Source: Desulfobacteraceae bacterium
GTDB taxonomy: Bacteria; Desulfobacterota; Desulfobacteria; Desulfobacterales; Desulfobacteraceae
Assembly (NCBI GenBank): GCA_016743945.1
Contig: JADGFI010000001.1
Span: 459,901-523,900 of the forward strand
Reading direction: 5' to 3'
Length of the DNA: 64,000 bases
Positions 43,931 through 51,907 of the stretch are shown here, piece after piece; position 1 is the first letter of the stretch, and every line of letters begins with the position of its first letter. Position numbers and translations under genes: made by a program. Under the pieces are notes generated by a model. That model had not been told where the DNA came from and searched no databases. It was given only the letters and a program-made list of their open reading frames with translations.

Positions 43931-44998
43931 ATGAAAATAGCTTTAAAACTTGACGATCTGACAAGAAGACGGGTGCAAGTTTTGATATTTTTGTTTGGTA
44001 TCGTCCTTATCGCTGCCCTGCCGGACAAAGCCTTTACCCAGGGACCGGGAAATAATTTCACATCGGGTTTCAGCGGATATGTCCAGCCTATGATCGCGGC
44101 TGGGTATTCAAAATCCATCTCCGATGTCAGTGATGATACAAAAAAGATAGATTCTCTGGACCAGGATGCCAACTCTGAGACCGATTTTTTTCCCATCCTT
44201 CTTTGGGAAATGGTCTATACCCTTGATAATGGTGCTACCCAATTTTATGCTGGCACCCCTAAAGAAAACATTGTGGAGGGGACATTTCTACTGGAAATCG
44301 GTATTCGGCAAAAACTGTCCGGTGGAACCATTCTGACGGCCGCCTGGATTCCCAAACTACCCATTTTGGAAAAAGAAGCCTGGAAAGATCCTTTTTTATT
44401 GGGCACTGACCGACAGGAAACTGACCAGGATTCCCAGGCTTTCAAATTGGAGGCTGAGTCCATTTTTGGCAGCCCTTTTAACTTGAGATATGGGTTTGGT
44501 CGGCAGGAGGTTGATGATGATCAAGCCGGGGTCTATCTTTTCGAACAACCCGATTCAACCCTCACGACTGCTGATCTGCAGATGTTAAAACGGGATTCTG
44601 ATTTTCACCTGGTCGAAGCCCAGTATGCGATTTCCTTTGGCCGAGGTATTATGATCCGGCCCGGGATAAGCTATGTGAGAGGGGATGCAGTGGGAAATGC
44701 CAACAGTTTTAATCGATATCAGGGCAAAATTTCTTTTGCATACCCCGGGGAACGGTGGCGGTTTTTCGGCAATATTTCTTTAGGCCTGGCAGAATATGAT
44801 GAGGCCAATCCCATATTTGAAAAGACCCGGGAAGATTTGATATACGGTACCACCTTGGGGGCTGGCTATGCAGCTCCTTTTGGCTGGAAAGATTTCACTG
44901 CCAGTGTATTTACATCTTTTAAAAAGAACGATACCAATATTAAATTTTACGACTCAACATCCATGATCATTGCTATCGGGCTTGCCTGGCTGTTTTAG
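43931..44998 (+). CDS. DUF2860 outer-membrane beta-barrel protein
   Basis: The 355-residue protein has a signal peptide (VLIFLFGIVLIAALPDKAFT) and then the DUF2860 pattern: FSGYVQPMIAAGYSKSIS, a YTLDNGATQFYAG strand, and many alternating hydrophobic/polar strands ending in AIGLAWLF with the C-terminal Phe typical of barrels. The family occurs beside lipocalin/CFA-type genes in Vibrio and relatives; function unknown. It likely forms an outer-membrane pore. GGAGAAAATAG precedes the ATG. It converges by 4 bp with the next gene. Confidence 0.8.
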   Translation: MKIALKLDDLTRRRVQVLIFLFGIVLIAALPDKAFTQGPGNNFTSGFSGYVQPMIAAGYSKSISDVSDDTKKIDSLDQDANSETDFFPILLWEMVYTLDNGATQFYAGTPKENIVEGTFLLEIGIRQKLSGGTILTAAWIPKLPILEKEAWKDPFLLGTDRQETDQDSQAFKLEAESIFGSPFNLRYGFGRQEVDDDQAGVYLFEQPDSTLTTADLQMLKRDSDFHLVEAQYAISFGRGIMIRPGISYVRGDAVGNANSFNRYQGKISFAYPGERWRFFGNISLGLAEYDEANPIFEKTREDLIYGTTLGAGYAAPFGWKDFTASVFTSFKKNDTNIKFYDSTSMIIAIGLAWLF

Positions 44999-45654
44999 TA
45001 GAATTCTGAAGATCTATTGACCAGATCCTTTAACCAGCCAGCCGATTGATCTTCGGGCCAGCCAGCCCCGGCCTGCGTCATCCCGCCCTCAACCCCGTAG
45101 TGTGCTGGGTTCAGATTAAAAATGTAAATTATAGAAGTTGTTCCATTACCTGTATCAATTTTTTCATAAGTGCTTATACCACAATTTTTAAGAGCTTTTT
45201 CAACATTCGTAGTTTCACTGCTTGGGAATGAGTATCCCCCTTTTATATCAGCGTTATTATTTAATCCATTTGGTAAATAAAAAGTCCGACCAATTTTTTT
45301 AACATAGTCTGGTATTTGTCCTCGTATGATTATTTCATGCCCGCCCACTTCTTTCGAAATTTTTCCAGTTTTTTCTCTTGTCGCAACTTCAGTTCTCACG
45401 GTTTTAAAATTAACCGTATCGCTTTTTTGTATCTGCCTCCAGCTAGAGGTCCTTGGGCCTTCATTAGGTGATTTAGTTTCACCGATTATAATGATATCAT
45501 TCTTAACAGCAATATAGTCAGGCTTGCTTAAATGACTGCGGCCTTTACCATGAATTTTATCTTCACTGTAGAATTCATATCCTTTTGATAAAAGAGCGTT
45601 TTCTACTTTTGGATAAAAAAGGTTTTTCCCTTCAAATGTTAACATAGAGTACAA
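44995..45654 (-). CDS. PD-(D/E)xK nuclease-fold-like protein, uncharacterised
   Basis: The 219-residue protein contains KPDYIAVKNDIIIIGETKSP, a D-x(n)-ExK arrangement that matches the catalytic core of restriction-endonuclease-like folds. The C-terminal half has no recognisable domain but ends in a Gly-rich GVEGGMTQAGAGWPEDQSAG segment. The start is TTG 45654 or ATG 45645; AAAAAGG is close to the first. It marks the beginning of the AT-rich accessory stretch. A role in DNA degradation or as a toxin is only inferred. Confidence 0.45.
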   Translation of the reverse strand: MYSMLTFEGKNLFYPKVENALLSKGYEFYSEDKIHGKGRSHLSKPDYIAVKNDIIIIGETKSPNEGPRTSSWRQIQKSDTVNFKTVRTEVATREKTGKISKEVGGHEIIIRGQIPDYVKKIGRTFYLPNGLNNNADIKGGYSFPSSETTNVEKALKNCGISTYEKIDTGNGTTSIIYIFNLNPAHYGVEGGMTQAGAGWPEDQSAGWLKDLVNRSSEFY

Positions 45655-45777
45655 AGATCCTTTTTATGTTCACCTAAAAAAATATAGTTCAAAGAATTTG
45701 CTTTATCATCTAAAAAAGTATTCCAAAATTAATTTCGATAAAGTAATTCTCAAAAGAGTGTTGTGATTCAAATGAAA

Positions 45778-46304
45778 TTATATTTTATTTGTCCTGTTCA
45801 TATTTGATTTTTGTTTTAAAAACTTAACGGCCTCCTTTATTACATCCGGATTGGAAGAAATGAAGGTATGCGAATCTTTGACAGTGATGAATCTATCCAT
45901 ATTAGTTAATTTCGTTTCTTGAACTGTTACAGTCCCGTCATGAGGTCTCGTTAATATGGATTGAGATATCCTTTTAATATCCAGCTTGCAAAAACAGATG
46001 CATTATTAGGCGGCGCTATCATTACAATGCCGTCCAAGTTTTTGATCTTAAAAATCTTCATCATTCTTCGGACAACAATACCTCCAAGGCTATGAGTTAC
46101 AAAATAGACATTATTGTAATAACCTGAATTCCTTTTAACAACATCATGCAGTTTGAAGGCTGTATTTGTAATATTGAGTTTTGTGCTTGGATAAGACCAA
46201 TTTATAACATCAAAATCAGCATTAATAAAAGCTTGCTCAAGTTTTCCCATTGACGATTTTAATCGACCAAGGCCATGAATTAATATGACACAATCGGAAT
46301 TCAT
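45778..46304 (-). pseudogene. Alpha/beta hydrolase (lipase/PGAP1-like) broken by a deletion or frameshift
   Basis: The frame from 46304 gives VILIHGLGRLKSSMGKLEQA and VYFVTHSLGGIVVRR, the oxyanion region and nucleophile elbow of esterases, then stops at 45951. Directly beyond, another frame continues RPHDGTVTVQETKLTNMDRF and VKDSHTFISSNPDVIKEAVK to a TAA at 45778-45780, which supplies the expected acid and histidine part (DSHTF). About 40 residues that normally join the halves are missing. Confidence 0.6.
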
Positions 46305-46322
46305 ACAATCGCCTATTCTTAG

Positions 46323-46502
46323 TTATTTCAAACCTTTAAACAGCGCTTTAACAAAGCTCTCTTTTTTGACTTTTTGCTGTACATAAGGACCGAATCTATC
46401 ATAAGTCTCCTTAACATCTCTGGATATTACAATCTTCCGTTCTTTTCCCAGTATATTGAGAATTTTATCGAATATATTTTTCTTAGGTATTTTTATGGTC
46501 AT
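46323..46502 (-). CDS. Small basic protein, 59 residues, unknown
   Basis: The sequence MTIKIPKKNIFDKILNILGK then ERKIVISRDVKETYDRFGPY and VQQKVKKESFVKALFKGLK is helical and strongly positively charged, with amphipathic stretches. It lies 18 bp upstream of the broken hydrolase and 19 bp downstream of the membrane protein gene, all on the minus strand, as in an operon. The ribosome binding site is weak (GAGAAAAAG). It could be an immunity-type or RNA-binding protein; no family is recognised. Confidence 0.4.
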   Translation of the reverse strand: MTIKIPKKNIFDKILNILGKERKIVISRDVKETYDRFGPYVQQKVKKESFVKALFKGLK

Positions 46503-46521
46503 GTTTATTCTTTTTCTCTAA

Positions 46522-47142
46522 TTATAGCCATCTGTAGATGTTTTGGCCTGTCTTTTTTTTATAATAGGAAAACAAGCTTATCAGCGCCTTACCTCCAAAG
46601 AACAACCCCGCAGCCAACACAAAAGGAAACGTCAGCCATTTTATCATGCCGTGGACGGTATTTCCAAACACCTCAGGGCTATCTTGGGCAATTGTATCCA
46701 TCCCACTCTGGATGCCGTCGCTGACTTGATAGGCTGCAATAACCATTGAAAGGCTGAGGCCTGTGGCTGTAATCTGTTTCCACGTAAGTTTATTTAAAAA
46801 TTTTGTACCCCCTTTTTTATAATAAGACATAAGCGCATTTTTAGTGGCTTGATCCCCTGCTTTACCAGCATAAGCATTCAATCGTCTTAAATCTGAAGCT
46901 GGTATGTTTTTTATATACTTTAGATTCTGTTTACCAAAATTTTTTGCAGTTTGGTGAACTATCGTCGGTGATAATTTTTTTATGCCCTTTTGAACGATTT
47001 TATTGCTTGTTTTAGACGCTGTTTTCGTTGCAATCTTCCCAGTTCCTTTAACTAAGGTTAACCAAGAAGCATATGCATCCTGCGAACATAAGACCGTGGC
47101 AAACAACACTGCGATTATAATATTTTTAAATATTTTATTCAT
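46522..47142 (-). CDS. Exported membrane-inserted protein, hypothetical
   Basis: The 206-residue protein has a signal peptide (IFKNIIIAVLFATVLCSQ, cleavage near AYA-SW), a basic region rich in Lys and Thr/Ser, and two hydrophobic segments, about residues 122-142 and 168-190 (WLTFPFVLAAGLFFGGKALI). AAAAGGAGTTC precedes the ATG. Family unknown. It belongs to a minus-strand group with the 331-residue membrane protein upstream and the small basic protein downstream. Confidence 0.5.
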   Translation of the reverse strand: MNKIFKNIIIAVLFATVLCSQDAYASWLTLVKGTGKIATKTASKTSNKIVQKGIKKLSPTIVHQTAKNFGKQNLKYIKNIPASDLRRLNAYAGKAGDQATKNALMSYYKKGGTKFLNKLTWKQITATGLSLSMVIAAYQVSDGIQSGMDTIAQDSPEVFGNTVHGMIKWLTFPFVLAAGLFFGGKALISLFSYYKKKTGQNIYRWL

Positions 47143-47156
47143 TTTGAACTCCTTTT

Positions 47157-48152
47157 TTATACTAATTTATTAATCCAAGATTGAGGGATAAGTTCTTGTG
47201 CAGATTGGAGAATTTTATTTGTCCATAACTTCAAGCTATTAAAAAAGCTCAATCCTTCAATGGCGGTAGTATTATTCTTGTTCGTTTCTGCGAGCATAGC
47301 TTCAGCAGTTTTTGAACTGCTGGCATATATTTCTTGCTTGAATTGTTCAACACTGTTTTGGAGTTCTTGCCTGATCTTTGGCTTCATGATTTTTTGTGCT
47401 TCATAGAGTTCCCATCCTGCCCAGGTGAGCCCTACCACCTCTATTCCAAGCCCAATTGCATCTCCGATTGGGAAAGGACCATCGATAGCGGCTGCGGTTA
47501 AACTCAGAGCTTGGGTTTTAAAAAACCGTTTGAGTACAACTTTCAGAACATTTCTAACCTGACTGGCAATACTTTTATAAAGAACTGCAGTAATAATAAA
47601 TTCAATTCCGGCGAATGTTGTGTTTAATGAGACCATTTGGATGTTTCCAGATAAACCCTCAATACGCTGCTCCATTTTTCTGAAGGACAGATCAAATTCC
47701 TTCGGCAAACGCTGTGAAAGTTGATCCACCATAGCATGTGAATTTGAGTTTAATTCCCCACTGAAGTGGTTTAATAAATCTTTAACTCTTGTCGACATAT
47801 CGATGGCTTCCATCAGAATATAATCATTAATTGTGTCAGATATAAATTTCGTTGTATCTTCAGAACCAGTCAATTTATCCTTAGCCAAAAAATAGCTTAA
47901 TTTAAAAGATCCTTTGAGAGAACCCAGCTCGTTAACGGCTGCTTCTATATCAGGATTCCAGCTATCGATTTCATCTTCAATCAGACCCATTATTCTCTGG
48001 TGATCAGCATTGTTCAATCTAACAGTTTCTTGATACACTTCCTGCTGAATTTGTGGTATTTCTTCATACCGAGTCGTAAAAAAAGATATGATCAGTATGA
48101 TGATAATCGTAAGTCCAAGATAAATTTTTTTATTATTCTTTTGTGTGGCCAT
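47157..48152 (-). CDS. Membrane-anchored helical protein, hypothetical
   Basis: The 331-residue protein has one N-terminal membrane helix (YLGLTIIIILIISFFTT), a long helical region with coiled-coil character (residues 35-170) and a second hydrophobic region around 190-250 (FAGIEFIITAVLYKSIASQV, GPFPIGDAIGLGIEVVGLTW). AAAGGAAAGATC precedes the ATG. The gene is first of the group 48152-45778. It resembles unnamed proteins with large periplasmic domains; no function is known. Confidence 0.5.
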   Translation of the reverse strand: MATQKNNKKIYLGLTIIIILIISFFTTRYEEIPQIQQEVYQETVRLNNADHQRIMGLIEDEIDSWNPDIEAAVNELGSLKGSFKLSYFLAKDKLTGSEDTTKFISDTINDYILMEAIDMSTRVKDLLNHFSGELNSNSHAMVDQLSQRLPKEFDLSFRKMEQRIEGLSGNIQMVSLNTTFAGIEFIITAVLYKSIASQVRNVLKVVLKRFFKTQALSLTAAAIDGPFPIGDAIGLGIEVVGLTWAGWELYEAQKIMKPKIRQELQNSVEQFKQEIYASSSKTAEAMLAETNKNNTTAIEGLSFFNSLKLWTNKILQSAQELIPQSWINKLV

Positions 48153-48191
48153 GATCTTTCCTTTGTTTTAGTGATCTTAATCCGTTCAAAA

Positions 48192-48687
48192 TCAGATCAG
48201 GTCAACCCTGAAAATCAGTTGATTAAATTTATCTTTTTCCAATGTGGAACGAAGGGTCTCTAAGGGCATGTAGTATTGTAAGGATGCTTTAAAGACAGCT
48301 TCATTGTCGGGATACCTGAGGTCGGCAAAAGGGTTCTGGTCAGCATAAACATCCCCTTCAAGGGCAAAGGCATTGCCGTCCATCTGAACACGGCTGTTGT
48401 GGATGACAACCCGGTGACACTTCCATAAGATAGTGACAGCAGTTGGGGTGCATATTGTTTTCGAATGCCATGACAGGACGAATAATAAAGGCGCAGATAT
48501 TGGTCACCACACGGGAAAAAGTAAGTTCCCTGGCCCTGGTCTGTTCAAATCTATCAACGGCTATGCAGGGAATGAACACCATCAGGTCACCGAGATGAAA
48601 TGGGCTTCGTATAAACTGGCCGGCGCTATTGCTGGGCTGAATTTCATCAATATACAATTCTTTTGGTTCTGCTATGGAATTCTTCAA
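48192..48687 (-). pseudogene. Frameshifted unknown gene
   Basis: The first frame (from 48687, no ATG) reads KELYIDEIQPSNSAGQFIRS and FSRVVTNICAFIIRPVMAFE. Near 48415-48440 the protein signal passes to another frame, CHRVVIHNSRVQMDGNAFAL then EGDVYADQNPFADLRYPDNE, ending at 48192. Together they would encode about 165 residues. The family is not recognised. It follows the 48721-49503 gene directly. Confidence 0.4.
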
Positions 48688-48720
48688 AATTTGATTTCTT
48701 TTTTTCCTGGGACTGGATTA

Positions 48721-49503
48721 TCAAAGGTTTTTTTGGCGATTGTCGAGCATTTTATATACAATGCTTGTACAGGCAGACATGATGTCCTGGTTTCTTAAGC
48801 GGACAAATGAAACGGCTCCGATCCCTGTACCTGCGGTGAGAAAACCTGCCACCTGCATTCCTGGAATGCCAAACATCCAAATCTGCAATTTCGTCAACAG
48901 GCCGGCGCCAACTCCGAAAGCCAGTAATATCCCCTTTATAACGAATGCAGCCCCTATGGTTCCCATGGAGGTCTGGCGAAGAATTCTAAAGACCTGGCGT
49001 ATTGTTTTCTTTTTTCCATCAAGCAATTTTTCAATGGTGTGGAAAAATTTTTCTTCATCACCGGTGAGCGGAAAAAATACTGCTTTATACTCCTGTTTCC
49101 ACCGGATAAAACATCCACGAAAATGATTTAATACAGATTTATGCTTTTTACCGTAAAGTGATGTGATCCTTTCCAGGTTTCGGTTAAATGAAGCCCTGAG
49201 TGACTCTATCTTCTGCTCAGGAGTATCACCGGCACTCTGATCCCGATGCCCATAATCCTGCCAACCAGCTTCATATGCAAATTGTGACTCTCCTTCTCCC
49301 AGAGCCTCACCCAGAATGGTTTGGAATCTGTTGCCAAGCACCTTCTGTAACGCCTCCATGGCAGAGGCCCCATTTTGAACTAGTTCCGAGGCTTTTTTCA
49401 GGTCATCCAGGTGCACCTTGCCATTTAATGTTTGCCATAATTTTTCACCAAGAGGCTGTCCAATTTCTTTTATCAATAATGCTACCCAGCTGAAATCGAT
49501 CAT
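48721..49503 (-). CDS. Membrane-associated protein driven by the ECF-type promoter, unknown
   Basis: The 260-residue protein has a soluble helical N-terminal part (LIKEIGQPLGEKLWQTLNGK) and two adjoining hydrophobic segments near residues 185-240 (GTIGAAFVIKGILLAFGVGA, then MQVAGFLTAGTGIGAVSFVR), glycine-rich as in pore-forming helices. ATG 49503 is chosen because CAGGAGATTACT precedes it; the frame runs open to 49818 without a signal. The promoter motif at 49595-49626 lies 92 bp upstream, so it is a probable member of the sigma-factor regulon described at 51152. Confidence 0.5.
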   Translation of the reverse strand: MIDFSWVALLIKEIGQPLGEKLWQTLNGKVHLDDLKKASELVQNGASAMEALQKVLGNRFQTILGEALGEGESQFAYEAGWQDYGHRDQSAGDTPEQKIESLRASFNRNLERITSLYGKKHKSVLNHFRGCFIRWKQEYKAVFFPLTGDEEKFFHTIEKLLDGKKKTIRQVFRILRQTSMGTIGAAFVIKGILLAFGVGAGLLTKLQIWMFGIPGMQVAGFLTAGTGIGAVSFVRLRNQDIMSACTSIVYKMLDNRQKNL

Positions 49504-49594
49504 AGTAATCTCCTGAAATTTAGTTTTAATTGAACGACAGATCTTCTGTAATTTTTTAAAATTTTTGAATTCGGTATCATAAATTCTGTTTCCG

Positions 49595-49626
49595 TAGTCG
49601 AGACATGTAAAAGAAAAGTGACATTT
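49595..49626 (-). promoter_or_regulatory. ECF-type promoter motif, copy 1
   Basis: On the minus strand AAATGTCACTT, 12 bp, TCTCGACTA. Identical boxes recur at 51032-51062 (11 bp spacer) and 57814-57845 (12 bp). The pair has the form of ECF sigma -35 (TGTCAC) and -10 (CGAC-containing) elements. It reads into the 49503 gene. Confidence 0.65.
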
Positions 49627-49649
49627 TTTTAAAAAATTAAAATCTCTAT

Positions 49650-50332
49650 TGGCTAAATTGAATTGAAATATTGTCATCAATAGTATCCATAAATGGAAGA
49701 ATGAATACCAGCCCCGAATTGCGTGGTGAAATATCTGAACACAGAGAGGGGATTTTTGAACCCGATAGCCGTTAAAAATAAACAGGTTTTTTTTAGAGTA
49801 AAAATCGAAATTGACCAAGAGGCATTTTATTGTTTGGTTTTAAAATAGTGATCAACTTGTTTCACCCTCCTCTTTTTCCGTCAATACTGAAAATCCTCTA
49901 TTGAGATCGGGTATCGTTCTATCTGGAGCAAATAAAATCTCAAACATAGATGATACAATCTATGATGGTATCGTTACATCGGAAGAAATACTTGGAATGA
50001 ATCTCAGAGGCACTGAAATGGTTGTTCTTTCAGCATGTGATACGGGTCTTGGTGAAGTACGAAACGGGGAAGGTGTTTTTGGTTTGCGCCGGGCATTTAT
50101 CCAAGCTGGTACAAAAAGCCTTGTAATGAGCATGTGGAAAGTTCCGGACAAAGAAACCAAGGAGCTGATGGTCAATTTTTACAACAACATATACAAAAAA
50201 GGGATGAATCGTTGCCAGGCTCTCAGGCAAGCGACTCTAAAACAAATGCAAACAACAAAGAAGAACCATTATGGTAGTACACATCCATATTATTGGGGTG
50301 CTTTTGTATTCATGGGAGACCCTTCTTTATAG
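49650..50332 (+). pseudogene. Decayed sigma/DUF4384/CHAT-protease locus
   Basis: Three pieces of a deleted paralogous locus follow one another. 49655-49690 resembles the DNA around the start of the sigma gene at 51152 (TTGAATTGAA and TCATCAATA shared). 49741-49850 encodes EPDS and, in another frame, FFRVKIEIDQEAFYCLVLK, similar to DSVLKSGDFFKINIKIDQ in the anti-sigma protein. 49862-50332 encodes the second half of a CHAT protease domain: LLRSGIVLSGAN, MVVLSACDTGLGEVRNGEGV and LVMSMWKVPDKETKELM, including the catalytic-cysteine motif SACDTG but not the upstream histidine part. Confidence 0.7.
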
Positions 50333-50523
50333 CTGAACTTGAAAAATTCAAATTTTTTAAAAAGCGGATCAATATTATCAATCTATGCTGGATTTTCTTA
50401 ATTTTTCAATACAGAAATTTTAAGCGCTCTTTGGCCGATCAGACAGAAGTGATCTTATCCCGCAATTTCCGTGCGTCTACCTTATGAGGGGGGGCAATAT
50501 ACACCCCTCCCGAAATGATACTT

Positions 50524-50727
50524 CTAATCATCATCATCATTCATTGCGCTGGAAACACCGGCTGCTGCCCCTATCGTTGTGCCAATTACGATACCAGCTT
50601 CAGAAATTGTCCCTACTGCAGCGGCCCCGAAAAGTAATCCAGGAGCCAAAATAGGTAAGGCTGTAACAGCAACAACGCCTGCAACCGCACCAACTGGGAT
50701 TGCAATTAATGCTTTCAATAAATTCAT
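50524..50727 (-). CDS. Small glycine-zipper membrane protein with acidic tail
   Basis: The 67-residue protein is almost wholly hydrophobic with small residues: LLKALIAIPVGAVAGVVAVT, a turn (LPILAPG), then GIVIGTTIGAAAGVSSA and a DDDD tail. The GxxxG/AxxxG spacing is that of glycine-zipper helices found in bacteriocins, holins and membrane pores. ATG 50727 follows TGGAGGGAATT. The ECF-type motif at 51032-51062 lies about 300 bp upstream in the right orientation with a small broken frame between. It lies within the protease/sigma locus and may be an effector; this is inference. Confidence 0.5.
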   Translation of the reverse strand: MNLLKALIAIPVGAVAGVVAVTALPILAPGLLFGAAAVGTISEAGIVIGTTIGAAAGVSSAMNDDDD

Positions 50728-50883
50728 AATTCCCTCCATTTTATATTAGAAATAATATTTCGTGCTTGAACTCCACTTTCTTTTTACTTATTTTAATGAT
50801 GATAAAGTTTTTATTTTGGTGAGCTGCGATTCTTGGTGATATTGGCTTATACAAATACCACCAGGGATCTATGGCGAAAGATA

Positions 50884-50934
50884 TTACAGACGTATATCTT
50901 CATCCCAGTTGGCATCAGCAATAAAGTTTTGCAT
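50884..50934 (-). CDS. 16-codon frame with strong ribosome binding site (leader or broken gene)
   Basis: MQNFIADANWDEDIRL and a stop, preceded by AAAAGGAGTCG at good spacing. It is the first translatable frame behind the ECF-type promoter copy 2. It may be a truncated gene whose remainder has decayed, or a short peptide. Confidence 0.3.
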   Translation of the reverse strand: MQNFIADANWDEDIRL

Positions 50935-51031
50935 AACGACTCCTTTTAACATTTGGCATTCCCTTTTTTTAAGTCCCAAGAATTTAGGATAATTCTTTCT
51001 ACCGGTGTTGAATTACATCGCGGTAATGGTA

Positions 51032-51062
51032 TAGTCGAGACATGTTAATAAAAGTGACATTT
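51032..51062 (-). promoter_or_regulatory. ECF-type promoter motif, copy 2
   Basis: On the minus strand AAATGTCACTT, 11 bp, TCTCGACTA. It lies 90 bp in front of the sigma gene (opposite strand) and reads towards the 16-codon frame and the glycine-zipper gene. The flanking DNA toward the sigma gene is shared with copy 1, so the promoter and sigma start were duplicated together. Confidence 0.65.
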
Positions 51063-51151
51063 TTTTTTAGAAAGTATATATATATTTGAGTATCAGTGTT
51101 TGTTGGAATAAAAACTTGACTCTTTAATGTTGAATTGAATTGAATTAAAAT

Positions 51152-51838
51152 ATGATCATCAATAATAACTTTTCAGAAGATTTTCGTCTGGCTCAGAAAA
51201 TTTGTAAAGAATTACTCGCCGAGAACAAAAATGCGATTGTTGAGCTTTACCAGGGATTTCAACAGATGTTTGTTCTATTTGCCAGGAAACGGCTTTATAG
51301 TAATGACGTTGATCAGGCTGAATCTGTTCTATCAAATTTTTGGGTTGAATTATTAAATGCAAAGGCAATTTGTAGCTACAAAGCAAAGGCTTCACTTAAA
51401 TCTTATTTGATGAAAATTTTGGTAAGACGAATTATCGACGACAATCGTTCGTTTCAGCGGCAAAATTTAAAGCAAACCAATATAGAAGATGATGAAAAAA
51501 GTATTTTATTGAAAGAAGATACCAAGCCTTCGGCAGAAGAGGATATTCTCAATAGGGATCAAAAGCGAATAATGCAGGAAGCCTTATTAATGTTAGAAGA
51601 GGTTTCGCTCAAAGATGCTGATTTGATAAGGATGCAATTGCAGGGTTTAAATTATCAACAGATGGCAGAACGACAATCAATAAAACCGCAGGTTAGTGAT
51701 AATGAGATATCAAAAATGGTAAATTCAATCAAAAAACAATTTACCAGAAAGAGAACAGGTTCGCTGGCTAAATTTAAAATCTGCATGAGTCGGTGTTTAG
51801 AAAAACATAGCTTGAGCTATGCAGACATGTTGAATTAA
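51152..51838 (+). CDS. Sigma-70-family (ECF-like) RNA polymerase sigma factor
   Basis: The 228-residue protein shows a region 2 with VLFARKRLYSNDVDQAESVL, SNFWVELL and ASLKSYLMKILVRRIIDDNR, a linker, and region 4 with LLMLEEVSLKDADLIRMQLQ and GLNYQQMAERQ. There is no region 1 or 3, as in ECF sigma factors. The C-terminal extension of about 40 residues is unusual. No ribosome binding site is evident in the AT-rich leader. It heads a plus-strand series with an unknown protein, an anti-sigma-like membrane protein, a caspase and an exported protein, and is the natural reader of the three repeated promoter motifs. Confidence 0.8.
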   Translation: MIINNNFSEDFRLAQKICKELLAENKNAIVELYQGFQQMFVLFARKRLYSNDVDQAESVLSNFWVELLNAKAICSYKAKASLKSYLMKILVRRIIDDNRSFQRQNLKQTNIEDDEKSILLKEDTKPSAEEDILNRDQKRIMQEALLMLEEVSLKDADLIRMQLQGLNYQQMAERQSIKPQVSDNEISKMVNSIKKQFTRKRTGSLAKFKICMSRCLEKHSLSYADMLN

Positions 51839-51907
51839 ATATTTTGTCACTTTTTAAAATAAGAGTTCGACTTAAGAATATAAGGAAGCTGAAATAATTT
51901 AAGAAAA

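Larger units (their letters stand above)
50740..51151. other. Intergenic region between the small membrane gene and the sigma gene
   Basis: It contains, reading leftwards, the ECF-type motif (51032-51062) and a 16-codon frame (50884-50934). The remaining sequence to 50740 looks like decayed coding DNA without an open frame. The last 90 bp before 51152 are highly AT-rich and should hold the sigma gene's own promoter. Confidence 0.4.

Noticed and set aside
48721..49818. Full 365-codon frame as the gene
   Set aside because: The first 105 codons span the ECF-type promoter and have no start signal; ATG 49503 has a good ribosome binding site.
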